From the NCBI RefSeq assembly GCF_011927665.1, contig NZ_JAATJA010000005.1:92753-156752 (forward strand): a stretch of DNA of 64,000 nt. The letters run 5' to 3'. Source of the stretch: Desulfobaculum xiamenense. Its GTDB lineage: Bacteria; Desulfobacterota; Desulfovibrionia; Desulfovibrionales; Desulfovibrionaceae. Position numbers and translations under genes: made by a program. The notes under the pieces are model-generated. The model saw only the letters and a list, made by a program, of their open reading frames with translations, had not been told where the DNA came from and did no database searches. Below, piece by piece: positions 27,765 through 37,386 of this stretch (its first letter is position 1; each line of letters opens with the position of its first letter).

Positions 27765-28802
27765 ATGACGACAGCGGTAGCGGTCAGCGGCGGCATGGAC
27801 AGCCTGTTCACCCTGCTCCTTCTGAAGGAGCGGGGACTCGACGTCTTCGCCATCCACGCCCACTTCCTGCCCCCTTCGGACACGACGGCACGCACCGTTG
27901 CGGCGCTTACCGAGCGCTGCGCCGAACTCGGCGTTCCCTTCCACGCGGTGGACCTCTCGCGCGAGTTCGACGAGCAGGTCATCACGCCGTTCGTGCGCGG
28001 CTACGCCGAGGGCCACACGCCCAACCCCTGCGCCACCTGCAATCCGGCCATGAAGTTCGGGCTGCTCTTCGACCGCGCGCGGGAACTCGGGGCGGACACG
28101 CTATCCACCGGCCATTACGCCCGCATGCTCGACACCCCCACGGGGAAACGCCTGTACCGTGGAGCGGACCCGGTAAAGGACCAGAGCTACTTCCTCTCCC
28201 TCGTCCCGCGCGAACGCCTCGAACACGCCATCCTGCCCCTTGGGGACTGGTGCAAGGCCGACGTGCGCGGCGCACTGGAGGCACGCGGCGTGGTGGTGCC
28301 GTTGCCCTCGGAAAGTCAAGAAATCTGTTTCGTGCCGGGCGACGACTACTGCGCCTTCCTGCGTTCGCGCATGGACAGGCTCCCCGGCCCCGGCCCCATC
28401 GAACTGGAGGACGGCACCACCGTCGGCCGCCACAACGGCCTGTGGCGGCACACCCTCGGCCAGCGACGCGGCATCGGCGTGGCGTGGAGCGAACCGCTCT
28501 ACGTCCTCGACAAGGACACCGCGCGAAACGCGCTCATCGTGGGCACGGCCGAACGCCTGCCCGCCACGGGCTGCACGCTTGGCGACGTGAACATTCTCGT
28601 GCCGCCCGCCGCATGGCCCGAAACGGTCCTCGTCCAGACGCGCTACCGCCAGAAGGCCAAGCCCGCGCATGCGACGCTCGCCGGCGACACGCTGCGCCTT
28701 TCGTTCATCGAACCCCATACCCGCCCCACGCCGGGTCAGGTCGGCGCACTGTACGACCACGACGGCTCCGTGCTCGCTGGCGGACGCATACGCAACGCAT
28801 GA
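27765..28802 (+). CDS. mnmA: tRNA-specific 2-thiouridylase MnmA
   Basis: 345 residues. The PP-loop ATP site is AVSGGMDSLF (residues 6-15). Catalytic cysteines are in NPCATCNPAMKFG and EICFVPGDDYC, followed by the TLGQRRGIGV barrel segment. It thiolates U34 of Lys, Glu and Gln tRNAs, and the window also carries three tRNA-Lys genes. It is slightly shorter than E. coli MnmA (~368). The ribosome site before ATG 27765 is weak (GGGAAAA). The stop overlaps the next gene by ATGA, which pairs two tRNA thiolation/methylthiolation enzymes in one operon. Confidence 0.92.
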   Translation: MTTAVAVSGGMDSLFTLLLLKERGLDVFAIHAHFLPPSDTTARTVAALTERCAELGVPFHAVDLSREFDEQVITPFVRGYAEGHTPNPCATCNPAMKFGLLFDRARELGADTLSTGHYARMLDTPTGKRLYRGADPVKDQSYFLSLVPRERLEHAILPLGDWCKADVRGALEARGVVVPLPSESQEICFVPGDDYCAFLRSRMDRLPGPGPIELEDGTTVGRHNGLWRHTLGQRRGIGVAWSEPLYVLDKDTARNALIVGTAERLPATGCTLGDVNILVPPAAWPETVLVQTRYRQKAKPAHATLAGDTLRLSFIEPHTRPTPGQVGALYDHDGSVLAGGRIRNA

Positions 28803-30124
28803 AGCATCCAGAACGTTTCCACATCGCCACCCTCGGCTGCAAGATCAACCAGTACGAGAGCCAGTCCATCCGCGAGGCATGGATCGCCGCCGGACGCGAG
28901 GAAGCAGAGGACCCGGCCCTCGCCGACGTCATCGTCGTCAACTCCTGCGCCGTCACCGCCCACGCCATCCGCGACCTGCGCCACGAGGCGCGCAGGCTGA
29001 TGCGGCTGGCCCCGGATGCGGAGCTGGTCATCACCGGCTGCGCGGCGCAGGTCATGGCCGACGAGCTCGCCAAGGATTTCGAGGGCGCACGCATTGTCCC
29101 GCAGGCCCGCAAGACCGATCTCCTGATCCTGCCCATGGCCCCGGTCGCGCCACAGCCCGAGGACACCCCGGCTCCACGCCGGTTCCCCGAATTCTCCATC
29201 AGCGGCTACAACCGCGTGCGGGCCGTGGTGAAGGTGCAGGACGGCTGCACCCACCGCTGCACCTACTGCATCATCCCGCACACGCGCGGCGCGTCGATCA
29301 GCCGCCCCATGGCCGATATCGCCGCGGAAATCCGCCGCCTGTTCGACGCCGGATGGCACGAGGTCACCCTCTCGGGCATCAACCTCGCGCAGTACGGCAC
29401 GGACCTCGACGGCGCGCCGAACTTCTGGGATCTCCTAGCGCATCTGGACGCGGACCTCGCAGCGGACTGGGCCGGACGCGCACGGTTGCGCATCAGCTCC
29501 CTCGACCCCGGACAGCTCACCGATCAGGCGCTCGACGTGCTCGGTGCCTCGCGCATGGCCTGCCCGCATCTGCACGTTTCCCTGCAAAGCCTCGCCCCGG
29601 CGGTGCTGCGGCGCATGGGCCGCGGCCACTACGCCCCGGAACAGGTGGCCAACTGGCTTGAGCGACTCGGCAGAATCTGGCCGCTCTTCGGCCTCGGTGC
29701 GGACTTCATCACCGGCTTCCCCGGAGAGACGGACGAGGACTTCGCGCAGACCCTTGCGGCCTGCGAGGCTCTGCCGCTTTCCTATGCCCATGTTTTCCCG
29801 TATTCTCGTAGGCCGGGAACCCCGGCCGCACGCTACCCCGAGCAGGTGGCGCACAAGGTGAAGAAGCACCGCGCCACGCTCCTGCGCGCCGTGGCCGAAC
29901 GCGGCAAGACGACCTTCCTCGGCAGGCTTGCCGCGCAACCCGCACTCGATGTCGTGGTCGAAGGGCTTTCGCCCATTCGCGGCGTCTGCCAGCACTACGC
30001 GGACTGCCGCTTCGACACGCCGATCGCGCAGGCAAAACGGCGCATGATGCTCCGGGCAACGCCGGTGCGCGTGGACGGGACCACCCTCGTCGTCGCACCC
30101 GCTGCGGACGCCCATGACCGCTAG
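28799..30124 (+). CDS. mtaB: MiaB-family tRNA methylthiotransferase, MtaB-type
   Basis: 441 residues. The N-terminal UPF0004 domain has conserved Cys in TLGCKINQYES, NSCAVTAHA and ITGCAAQ, which hold the auxiliary 4Fe-4S cluster. The radical SAM motif is CTHRCTYC (CxxxCxxC). A short C-terminal TRAM-like tail follows. The TLGCKxNxxES form is typical of MtaB, which adds methylthio to t6A37 of tRNAs reading ANN codons, including lysine. ATG 28799 overlaps the mnmA stop by four bases, so the much longer open frame upstream is not used. Confidence 0.9.
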   Translation: MKHPERFHIATLGCKINQYESQSIREAWIAAGREEAEDPALADVIVVNSCAVTAHAIRDLRHEARRLMRLAPDAELVITGCAAQVMADELAKDFEGARIVPQARKTDLLILPMAPVAPQPEDTPAPRRFPEFSISGYNRVRAVVKVQDGCTHRCTYCIIPHTRGASISRPMADIAAEIRRLFDAGWHEVTLSGINLAQYGTDLDGAPNFWDLLAHLDADLAADWAGRARLRISSLDPGQLTDQALDVLGASRMACPHLHVSLQSLAPAVLRRMGRGHYAPEQVANWLERLGRIWPLFGLGADFITGFPGETDEDFAQTLAACEALPLSYAHVFPYSRRPGTPAARYPEQVAHKVKKHRATLLRAVAERGKTTFLGRLAAQPALDVVVEGLSPIRGVCQHYADCRFDTPIAQAKRRMMLRATPVRVDGTTLVVAPAADAHDR

Positions 30125-30143
30125 ACTTCGAGCGCTATGGACA

Positions 30144-30161
30144 AGCCGCCCGAAGGCGGCT
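30144..30161 (+). other. Short hairpin after mtaB
   Basis: The 7-bp perfect stem AGCCGCC/GGCGGCT with CGAA loop (30144-30161) lies 20 bases after the mtaB stop. No T run follows, so termination is uncertain. The remaining bases up to yicC hold only an imperfect inverted repeat around 30187-30224. Confidence 0.45.
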
Positions 30162-30279
30162 AACTAACCGACCCCACTGCAACCATCCGTCTCCGGCACG
30201 CCTATCACTGCGTGCGCAGCCGGAAACGGACGAAGATATCCACATTCACGCACAACCCTCTCCAAAGGAACGGGTAACG

Positions 30280-31161
30280 ATGATCAAAAGCATGACCGGC
30301 TTCGGCCGTTTTTCCTCCCAGAGCACGGATTGGTCCCAGGCATGGGAGATCCGCAGCGTCAACGGCCGTCACCTCGACCTCAAGTGGCGCCTGCCCTCCA
30401 GCGTGCGCGCCCTCGAAACGCATTTCGAACGCATCGTGCGCGAGCACGCCCTGCGCGGCCGCGTCAACGTCCAACTGAACCTGCAGGTCTACCGCCCCGA
30501 AATCCTCGGCGTGGAACTGAACCAGCCGCTGGCCTCGGCCATGCTGTCCCAGCTCATGAAGTTCGCCGTGCGCAACGGCGACACCTTCAAGCCCGACTAC
30601 ATGCGCCTCATGGGCATGTCCTTCCTGTGGGAGGACTCCGCCAGCGAACCCGATCCGTCCCTCAAGGCCGACCTCGAAAACGGCCTGATCAAGGCCCTCG
30701 ACGACTGGAACGAGGCCCGCTCCACCGAAGGCCGCGCCATGCGCGAAGACCTCGTGGAACGCATCGCCAGCCTGTCCGGCTGGCTCGACGAGCTGCGCAG
30801 CCGCACCCCGCAGGTCAAGGAAATCCGCTTCGACACCGTCGAAAAGCGCATCCAGACCGTTCTGGACAAGTACAACGTGGAGCTCGATCAGGACCGCCTG
30901 CTGCAGGAAGTGGCCATCATCGCCGACCGCATCGACGTGACCGAAGAGCTGACCCGCCTCGACGCCCACCTCACCCAGCTTGGCGCGGTGATGGAAAACG
31001 GCGCGGACGCTGGCAAGCGCCTCGACTTTCTGCTTCAGGAGTGCTTCCGCGAGATCAACACCTGCGGCAACAAGGCGCAGGACACCGAGGTGAGCAGGCT
31101 TGTCGTGGACTTCAAGGCCGAGCTTGAGAAATGCCGCGAACAGGTCCAGAACATCGAGTAG
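30280..31161 (+). CDS. yicC: YicC family endoribonuclease
   Basis: 293 residues. The N-terminal signature MIKSMTGFGR and SVNGRHLDLKWRLP, and the C-terminal DUF1732-like segment GKRLDFLLQECFREINTCGNKAQD, are hallmarks of the YicC family. E. coli YicC is an endoribonuclease acting in small-RNA turnover. AAGGAA lies about ten bases before the ATG. It heads a run yicC-remA-gmk-pyrF with short spacers, an arrangement widely seen in Gram-positive and delta-type bacteria. Confidence 0.93.
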   Translation: MIKSMTGFGRFSSQSTDWSQAWEIRSVNGRHLDLKWRLPSSVRALETHFERIVREHALRGRVNVQLNLQVYRPEILGVELNQPLASAMLSQLMKFAVRNGDTFKPDYMRLMGMSFLWEDSASEPDPSLKADLENGLIKALDDWNEARSTEGRAMREDLVERIASLSGWLDELRSRTPQVKEIRFDTVEKRIQTVLDKYNVELDQDRLLQEVAIIADRIDVTEELTRLDAHLTQLGAVMENGADAGKRLDFLLQECFREINTCGNKAQDTEVSRLVVDFKAELEKCREQVQNIE

Positions 31162-31200
31162 CAGCCTTAGCCGAACCATCAAACACAACGGGACAGCAAC

Positions 31201-31461
31201 ATGAAGAACCACGGTCTGCTCAACATCGGCTTCGGCAACTTCGTCGTGAGCACGCGGGTGATCGCCATCGTCAACCCGACCTCATCGCCTATGCGCAGGC
31301 TCAGGGAGGACGCCCGTCAGGCCGGGCGGCTCATCGACGCCACCCAGGGCCGCAAGACCCGCTCGATCATCATCTCCGACTCGAACCACGTCATCCTGTC
31401 CGCCATACAGGCCGAGACCATCAGCCAGCGCTTCAGCCAGGAGGAGGACGAGAATGAATAG
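31201..31461 (+). CDS. RemA-like regulator (DUF370 family)
   Basis: 86 residues with the family signature [29 protein letters not shown] and a C-terminal [19 protein letters not shown]. In Bacillus RemA is a DNA-binding ring-forming activator of biofilm matrix and osmoprotection genes. In other phyla it lies next to gmk, as here, where its role is not proven. Its last codons overlap the gmk start by eight bases (31454-31461), so translation is coupled. No strong ribosome site precedes ATG 31201. Confidence 0.9.
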   Translation: MKNHGLLNIGFGNFVVSTRVIAIVNPTSSPMRRLREDARQAGRLIDATQGRKTRSIIISDSNHVILSAIQAETISQRFSQEEDENE

Positions 31462-32074
31462 ACGCGGACTGATGCTCGTCATCTGCGCGCCCTCGGGCAC
31501 GGGCAAAAGCACCCTCATCAAGCGCCTGCGCGAGGAATTCCCGCGCATCTCCTTCTCCATCTCCTACACCACCCGCGCTCCGCGCGCGGGTGAGCGCAAC
31601 GGCGTGGACTACCACTTCGTGAGCATGGAAAACTTCCGCAGCCTCGCCGCCGAAGGCTTCTTCGCCGAATGGGCCGAGGTCCACGGCAACTGCTACGGCA
31701 CGCCCAAGCAGGCCATCATCGACCTGCTCGAAGAAGGACAGGACATCCTGTTCGACATCGACGTGCAGGGCGCGGCCCAGCTGCGCGAGAACATGGAAGA
31801 GGGCTGCTACGTGTTCCTGTTCCCGCCGTCCATGGCCGCACTGCGCCAGCGGCTGGAGAACCGCAACACCGACGACGACAAGACCATCCGCCGCCGCATC
31901 GAGAACGCCCCCGGCGAAATCGCCCAGTCCGACCAGTTCGACTACTGGATCGTCAACGACGACCTCGACTACGCCTACCGGCTGCTCAAGAGCGTCTACC
32001 TCGCCGAGGGCACCCGCCCCTGCTACATGCCCGGGTTGCCCAAATGGATCATGCACCGAAAAATCGACGCCTAG
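31454..32074 (+). CDS. gmk: Guanylate kinase
   Basis: 206 residues. P-loop [16 protein letters not shown] (~9-24), GMP-binding [19 protein letters not shown] (~36-54) and the [11 protein letters not shown] lid region. It phosphorylates GMP to GDP. The ATG at 31454 lies inside the end of the remA-like gene with an AGGAGGA site upstream. pyrF follows 11 bases after the stop. Confidence 0.96.
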   Translation: MNRRGLMLVICAPSGTGKSTLIKRLREEFPRISFSISYTTRAPRAGERNGVDYHFVSMENFRSLAAEGFFAEWAEVHGNCYGTPKQAIIDLLEEGQDILFDIDVQGAAQLRENMEEGCYVFLFPPSMAALRQRLENRNTDDDKTIRRRIENAPGEIAQSDQFDYWIVNDDLDYAYRLLKSVYLAEGTRPCYMPGLPKWIMHRKIDA

Positions 32075-32085
32075 GAGCATCACGC

Positions 32086-32790
32086 ATGGCAGAACTCGTC
32101 GTCGCACTCGACTTTCCGGACAGCACGGCCGCGCTGGACATGGCCACCCGCCTGCGTGGCGCGGTGAACTGGGTCAAGGTGGGCCTTGAACTCTACACCG
32201 CCACCGGGCCGTCCATCGTGGGCGCGCTCACGGACATGGGCTTTCGGGTCTTCCTCGACCTCAAGTTCATGGACATCCCGAACACCGTGCGCGGAGCCGT
32301 GCGCTCCGCCGTCGGCGTTGGGGCGGACATGGTCAACGTCCATGCCTGCGGCGGGCGCAGAATGCTCGAAGCCGCGCGTGAAGGCCTCGAAGACGGCGCG
32401 GCGCGCACGGGCCGCTCGCCCATCCTGCTCGCCGTCACCGTGCTGACCAGCATGGACGCCACGGACCTCGCCCTGCCCGAGGGCACGAGCGTAGCGGACC
32501 TCGCGCTGGCCTACGCCCGCACCGTGCGCGACTGCGAACTCGACGGCGTGGTCTGCTCCGGGCACGAGGCACAGGCCATCAAGGCCGCCTGCGGCGCGGA
32601 CTTCGCCTGCCTCACCCCCGGCATCCGCATGGCCGACGCTGGCGACGACCAACGCCGCGTCATGACGCCGGAAATGGCCGTACGCGCGGGATCGGACTAT
32701 CTCGTCGCGGGGCGGCCCATCACCCGCGCGGCGTCGCCCGCCGACGCCGCGGCGCTTTTCCTTGAACAGATGGGGCGCGTCGTTCTATAA
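32086..32790 (+). CDS. pyrF: Orotidine 5'-phosphate decarboxylase
   Basis: 234 residues, bacterial type 1. The catalytic Asp-Lys-Asp array is in [13 protein letters not shown] (~59-71), the phosphate loop is at [11 protein letters not shown] near the C terminus, and LVVALDFPD starts the barrel. It makes UMP from OMP in pyrimidine synthesis. A TAGGAG site stands nine bases before ATG 32086. The shared transcript with gmk combines a purine and a pyrimidine nucleotide enzyme. Confidence 0.95.
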   Translation: MAELVVALDFPDSTAALDMATRLRGAVNWVKVGLELYTATGPSIVGALTDMGFRVFLDLKFMDIPNTVRGAVRSAVGVGADMVNVHACGGRRMLEAAREGLEDGAARTGRSPILLAVTVLTSMDATDLALPEGTSVADLALAYARTVRDCELDGVVCSGHEAQAIKAACGADFACLTPGIRMADAGDDQRRVMTPEMAVRAGSDYLVAGRPITRAASPADAAALFLEQMGRVVL

Positions 32791-32809
32791 CCCTTTGAAG
32801 GGGTACGAC

Positions 32810-33706
32810 ATGACTGATGAAAAGACGACGGGCACCGGCGCCCCCTCTCCTGAGGGCACGCAGAAGCCCCACGCGGCGGCGAAGGACCACAAGGAGCGCA
32901 TCAAAGGCGTCTTCTCCTCGCAGACCGTCATCAAGGTCGGAACAGGCACCACGACGCGAAAGACCATCAAAAAGACCTTCTGGTTCGTGGACGAGGACGA
33001 GGGCGGCGAACTGCTCGTCCAGCCGCTCAACGTGAATTACGTTCCGTCCGGAGCCAAGCGCAAGGTCCCGCGCGACGAGTTCCTTGAAAAATTCGCGCCG
33101 GAGCCGGAATTCTATGTCTCCAACGTGTTCCCCAAGATGCGCGAACTCAAGCAGAACGTGGAAAACGGGGAAAAACACCGTGAAAAGGGCGAGACCTTCA
33201 GCGCGGAGCTAGAGTTCAACAACGCCCTGAACATCGACGAGGAGAACGTCCGCGCCAACTTCGGGCTGGGGCTGACCTACCTCGAACGCGGAGACGACGC
33301 CAAGGCCAACGACATCTTCGAGCGTCTGGTCAAGCTGGATGCGGCCTTCGAGCCGGAGCACAAGCACCTGTTCAACGAGTTCGGCATCAACCTGCGCAAG
33401 AACCGGATGTACGACCAGTCCGTGGACTACTACACCCGCGCGCTGGAGCTCTCCGCGCAGGACGAACACCTCTTCTACAACATCGCCCGGGTCCACTTCG
33501 AGCAGGAGGACTGGGGCCGCGCCGCCGAAAGCCTCGCCAAGGCGCTGGAGCTGAATCCGGAATTCGCCGAGGCCCAGAAGTTCATGCAGTGGCTCAAGGA
33601 CAAGAACCTCGTGGACGAAAACGGCAAGGCCATCGAAGGCGCAACCATGCCGGACACCAAGAAAGCCGCCAAACGCCCCAAAACGGACTCTAGCGTGAAA
33701 CTCTGA
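32810..33706 (+). CDS. TPR-repeat protein
   Basis: 298 residues. The N-terminal third (1-130) is basic/threonine rich, then has a small beta region (TFWFVDEDEGGELLVQPLN). At least three tetratricopeptide repeats follow (~130-270), e.g. NARVN-like ANFGLGLTYLERGDDAKAND and FYNIARVHFEQEDWGRAAES. The C terminus is lysine rich. No signal peptide. A protein-protein scaffold is likely, and this N-terminal module recurs in Desulfovibrio TPR proteins as far as I recall (unverified). AAGGGG precedes ATG 32810. It shares TGATG with the next (HDOD) gene. Confidence 0.85.
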   Translation: MTDEKTTGTGAPSPEGTQKPHAAAKDHKERIKGVFSSQTVIKVGTGTTTRKTIKKTFWFVDEDEGGELLVQPLNVNYVPSGAKRKVPRDEFLEKFAPEPEFYVSNVFPKMRELKQNVENGEKHREKGETFSAELEFNNALNIDEENVRANFGLGLTYLERGDDAKANDIFERLVKLDAAFEPEHKHLFNEFGINLRKNRMYDQSVDYYTRALELSAQDEHLFYNIARVHFEQEDWGRAAESLAKALELNPEFAEAQKFMQWLKDKNLVDENGKAIEGATMPDTKKAAKRPKTDSSVKL

Positions 33707-34593
33707 TGTCACCGGAACGCGGACCACTCCTCCTCTCCGGCGCAACGGAGCTTCGGAAGGATCTGCCCATTTCCCCGCAGATCATCCAGCAGCTTTTTGC
33801 CCAGACGGACGAGGACTCGCGCGCGTCCCTCGCCGACATCGCAAAGTCCATCGCGGCGGATCAGGGCCTCACCGTCAAGGTGCTGGCCATGGCCAACTCC
33901 GCCTATTACGGCCTGCAAACCGAGGTCGAGTCCCCGGCGCGGGCCGTTGCGCTCCTCGGGCTGGACACCATCCGCTGCCTCGTGCTCGGCATCGGCGTGA
34001 AGGGACTTTCCGCCAAACTGCGCAACGGCAGCGACTTCGACCTGCGGGCCTACTGGCGGCACCAGCTCCTCACCGCCGCCACCGCGCGGCTTCTTGCCGG
34101 ACGCCTGCGGGATGTGCCACAGGGCGAGGACGCGCCCCCCGTCGTGCCGGACCAGATATTCACAGCGGCCATGCTGCACGATCTCGGCAAGCTGCTCACG
34201 GCCATCATCATGCCCGACGACTGGGCAACCATCATCACCCTCGCCCGCGAAGGCCAGCTCTCCATCGCCGAGGCGGAGGACACATACTGGGGGCTGGACC
34301 ACGGCGTCGTCGGCGCGCTGGCCCTTCGGTCATGGAACCTGCCGCCGTCGCTCACCGAGCCGGTCAACTGGCATCACGCGCCGGACATGGCGCCGGATTA
34401 CGTCCTGCATGCCCAGATTCTCTGCATGGCCGACGCGCTGTGCGTGCTCCATGCCACGCCGGACGCCCGCGTTCCCGGCCCATGGCGGGAACTCCTCGAA
34501 CAGTTCGCGCTCGACCGGGACCAACTGACCGCCGAGGTCGCTGAACTGGCGCAGGACGACGGACTGCTCCAGCTCGCCGACGCACTGGCCTGA
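33706..34593 (+). CDS. HDOD-domain signalling protein
   Basis: 295 residues forming one HDOD domain: LPISPQIIQQL, then SIAADQGLTVKVLAMANSAYYGL, VALLGLDTIRCLVLGI, and the degenerate HD region AMLHDLGKLLTAIIMPDDW followed by AEDTYWGLDHGVVGALALRSWNLP. Here an intact-looking HD pair (MLHDLGK) is kept, which many HDOD proteins lack. Members act in regulation and motility signalling, usually without proven catalysis. It starts at ATG 33706, sharing one base with the TPR stop, so the two are coupled and may work together. recJ follows after 151 bases with no gene between. Confidence 0.88.
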   Translation: MSPERGPLLLSGATELRKDLPISPQIIQQLFAQTDEDSRASLADIAKSIAADQGLTVKVLAMANSAYYGLQTEVESPARAVALLGLDTIRCLVLGIGVKGLSAKLRNGSDFDLRAYWRHQLLTAATARLLAGRLRDVPQGEDAPPVVPDQIFTAAMLHDLGKLLTAIIMPDDWATIITLAREGQLSIAEAEDTYWGLDHGVVGALALRSWNLPPSLTEPVNWHHAPDMAPDYVLHAQILCMADALCVLHATPDARVPGPWRELLEQFALDRDQLTAEVAELAQDDGLLQLADALA

Positions 34594-34744
34594 CGTTTTC
34601 TCGCGCAGGGTTCCAGCCCGCGCCGCCCTTTCGCTCCCTGCCTCCGCACCAGCCAGCGGCGCACATCCCATGGTTGACGCCCGCCGCACCAGCCACTACA
34701 CCGCAAGCAGACACAGACACCGCAGCATCCCACGAGGCCCCTTC

Positions 34745-36442
34745 ATGGCATTATCCTGGATTCCCCGCCCCAATGGCTCCGAAGCGCCCGACAGCATGTC
34801 CGAATGGGCCGAACGCTTAAGCGTCACCCCGCTGGTGACCAGACTGCTCTGGCAGCGCGGCCTGCACGAATTGCAGGACATGGACATCTTCCTCAGCCCC
34901 GGACTCAAGCACCTCGCACAGCTCGACGAATTTCCGGGCCTGATGGAGGCCGCGCAGGTGCTGGCCGACGGCCTCATCGCGGGGCGTAGCTTCGCCGTGT
35001 GGGGCGATTACGACGTGGACGGCGTCACCGCCACGGCGCTGGTCACCGATTTTCTGACCCGCCGGGGCTACACCGCGCGCCACCACCTGCCCAACCGCTT
35101 CAACGAGGGCTACGGCCTGAACATCGAAGGCATCGAGGAGCTTGCCGCGCAGGGCGTGGATCTGCTGCTGACCGTGGACTGCGGCATCACCAGCATGAAC
35201 GAGGTGGCCCGTGCCCGCGAACTGGGCATGACCGTTGTGGTCTCGGACCATCACCTGCCCGGACCGGAGCTGCCCCCCGCCCACGCGGTGGTGGACCCGC
35301 GCGTCGGCGAATGCCCGTGCCCGGACCTCGCGGGTGTGGGTGTGGCATTCCTGCTCGTGGCGGCGCTGAACCGCATGCTACCCGGCGACCCCATCGACAT
35401 CCGCCAGTTTCTGGACCTCGTGGCGCTGGGCACCATTGCCGACGTGGTCAAGCTCAAGGGCCAGAACCGCATTCTGGTCAAGAACGGTCTGCTGCTGCTT
35501 GGCGAGGCGCGCCGCCCCGGCATCGCCGCCCTCAAAGAAGCCAGCGGCTTCGCGCCCACGGCCGCCCTCGGTGCCGGTCAGGTGGGCTTCGGGCTGGCTC
35601 CACGCATCAACGCGGCGGGTCGCATGGGCGAGGCGGAAAACGCCCTCAATCTTCTCCTCGCGCCGGACTACGAGACGGCCCGCCCGCTGGCGGCCAAGCT
35701 CGACACGCTGAATACCGAACGCCGCTCCACAGAGGACACCATCCTCAAGGAAGCCCTCGCGCAGGCCGAAACCCAACTCAGTCGACTCGGCCTCGTGCTC
35801 TACTCGCCCGGGTGGCATTCCGGCATCATCGGCATCGTCGCCTCGCGCGTGGTGGAAGCCCACTACCGCCCCACGCTCATCATCACCACCGAAAACGGAC
35901 ACCTGAAGGGTTCGGGCCGCAGCACGCGCGAATTCGACCTCCACGGCGGGCTTGAGGCATGCAGCCACCTGCTCCTCGGCTTCGGCGGGCACAGGCAGGC
36001 CGCTGGTCTCTCCCTCGCGCCGGAGAATCTGGAGCCGCTGCGCGATGCCTTCCACGCCGCCGTGGCCGCCCAGTGCGGCGACACGCCGCTCACGCCGTCG
36101 CTGTACGTGGATGGCGAACTGTCCTTCGCGGACATCGACTTCATCCTGTTGAAGGAACTGGAGATGCTGCAACCCTTCGGCCCCGGCAACGCGGAACCGG
36201 TCTTCGCCTCCGCCCCGGTGCGCGTGCGCCAACGCCGCATCTTCGGCAAGAACCATGTGAAGCTCGAACTGGTGGACGAGGCCTCGGGCGTGAGCCTCAA
36301 CGCCAAGGCGTGGCGTCAGGCCGAGAATATGCCGCCGAGCATGCAAGGCCAGCGCATCCGCATCGCCTTCACCCCCAAGATCGACCGCTATCAAGGCTCA
36401 GCCTCCATCGACCTCCAGATCAAGGACTGGAAGCTCGCCTGA
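34745..36442 (+). CDS. recJ: Single-stranded-DNA-specific exonuclease RecJ
   Basis: 565 residues. DHH-superfamily motifs are DYDVDGVTATALV (88-100), a second Asp motif TVDCGITS (143-150), and the DHH motif SDHHLPGPELPP (167-178). DHHA1 motifs GSGRSTREFDLHGGLEAC and LLGFGGHRQAAGLSL follow, then the OB-like C terminus. It degrades single-stranded DNA 5' to 3' in repair and recombination. ATG 34745, preceded by GAGG, is chosen over the upstream ATG at 34670 whose extension is low-complexity. A bidirectional terminator separates it from convergent lipA. Confidence 0.95.
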   Translation: MALSWIPRPNGSEAPDSMSEWAERLSVTPLVTRLLWQRGLHELQDMDIFLSPGLKHLAQLDEFPGLMEAAQVLADGLIAGRSFAVWGDYDVDGVTATALVTDFLTRRGYTARHHLPNRFNEGYGLNIEGIEELAAQGVDLLLTVDCGITSMNEVARARELGMTVVVSDHHLPGPELPPAHAVVDPRVGECPCPDLAGVGVAFLLVAALNRMLPGDPIDIRQFLDLVALGTIADVVKLKGQNRILVKNGLLLLGEARRPGIAALKEASGFAPTAALGAGQVGFGLAPRINAAGRMGEAENALNLLLAPDYETARPLAAKLDTLNTERRSTEDTILKEALAQAETQLSRLGLVLYSPGWHSGIIGIVASRVVEAHYRPTLIITTENGHLKGSGRSTREFDLHGGLEACSHLLLGFGGHRQAAGLSLAPENLEPLRDAFHAAVAAQCGDTPLTPSLYVDGELSFADIDFILLKELEMLQPFGPGNAEPVFASAPVRVRQRRIFGKNHVKLELVDEASGVSLNAKAWRQAENMPPSMQGQRIRIAFTPKIDRYQGSASIDLQIKDWKLA

Positions 36443-36465
36443 ACCAACCCGCCCACGAGCGCATG

Positions 36466-36505
36466 AAAAAACGCCGTCTCCCTTGCGGAGGCGGCGTTTC
36501 GTTTT
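36466..36505. terminator. Bidirectional terminator between recJ and lipA
   Basis: A 13-bp stem (36469-36481/36487-36499, one G-T pair) with loop CTTGC is flanked by AAAAA on one side and CGTTTT on the other. It can therefore end both the recJ transcript (plus) and the lipA transcript (minus). Confidence 0.9.
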
Positions 36506-36522
36506 GTCCATGACACAAGCCG

Positions 36523-37386
36523 TCAGACGAACATGGCGGCATTGTAGGAACTGCGCACGCGCGGCTCCGAAAAGACGTGGGGAATGCCCGCCGCATGGCC
36601 GTATTCGCCAAGGCGGGCGAAGTCGTCGGGGTGCACGTAGCGCACCACCTCCGGATGCGCCATGCTCGGACGCATGTACTGCCCGATGGTCACGATGCCG
36701 CACCCGGCCTCGGCCAGTCGATCCAGCAGGCGCTTGACCTGCTCGTCGGTTTCGCCAAGCCCGAGCATGAGTCCGCTCTTGGACACCACGCCCGCCGCGC
36801 GCACGCGTTCGAGAAGCGTCACGCTCTGCTCGAAGTCCGCCTGCGGGCGGATGGCCGAGTACAGGTCCGGAACCGTCTCCACATTGTGATTGATGATCTC
36901 CGGCGCGGCAGCCACCACCGTGGCCAGCGCATCGGCGTCACCCTGAAAATCCGGGATAAGCACCTCCACGGTACAGCCGGGCACGGCCTCGCGCACACTG
37001 GCCACCGTGGCCGCAAAGTGCGCCGCGCCGCCATCGGGCAGGTCGTCACGGGTGACAGAGGTGATGACCACATGTCGCAGACCCAGCCGCCTAGCGGCCT
37101 CGCCCACGCGTCCGGGTTCCTCGGGGTCCAGCGGTTCCACCCTGCCAAGCCCGATGTTGCAGAATGCGCAGCCCCGCGTGCAATGGCGGCCCATGATCAG
37201 AAACGTAGCCACATGCTTGGAAAAGCACTCGTAGATGTTGGGGCACTTGGCCCCCTGACACACGGTGTTCAGCCCTAGGTCGCGCAGCAAGCCGCGCGTT
37301 TCGGCAAAGGCGGGATCACTGGGCAGGCTCACCCGCAGCCACTGCGGAATCCGCGAACACCGTTCGGAACTCTTCGGCGAGGACAT
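36523..37386 (-). CDS. lipA: Lipoyl synthase
   Basis: 287 residues. The auxiliary cluster cysteines are C43, C48 and C54 ([13 protein letters not shown]). The radical SAM cysteines are C69, C73 and C76 (CTRGCAFC). The C-terminal RSSYNA serine ligand is also present. It inserts two sulfurs into octanoyl groups on carrier domains. ATG 37386 has AGGAG seven bases upstream and lies inside the 3' end of lipB, overlapping it by 71 bases, an unusually long overlap that implies coupled translation. Last gene of the selD-RACo-lipB-lipA run. Confidence 0.96.
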   Translation of the reverse strand: MSSPKSSERCSRIPQWLRVSLPSDPAFAETRGLLRDLGLNTVCQGAKCPNIYECFSKHVATFLIMGRHCTRGCAFCNIGLGRVEPLDPEEPGRVGEAARRLGLRHVVITSVTRDDLPDGGAAHFAATVASVREAVPGCTVEVLIPDFQGDADALATVVAAAPEIINHNVETVPDLYSAIRPQADFEQSVTLLERVRAAGVVSKSGLMLGLGETDEQVKRLLDRLAEAGCGIVTIGQYMRPSMAHPEVVRYVHPDDFARLGEYGHAAGIPHVFSEPRVRSSYNAAMFV

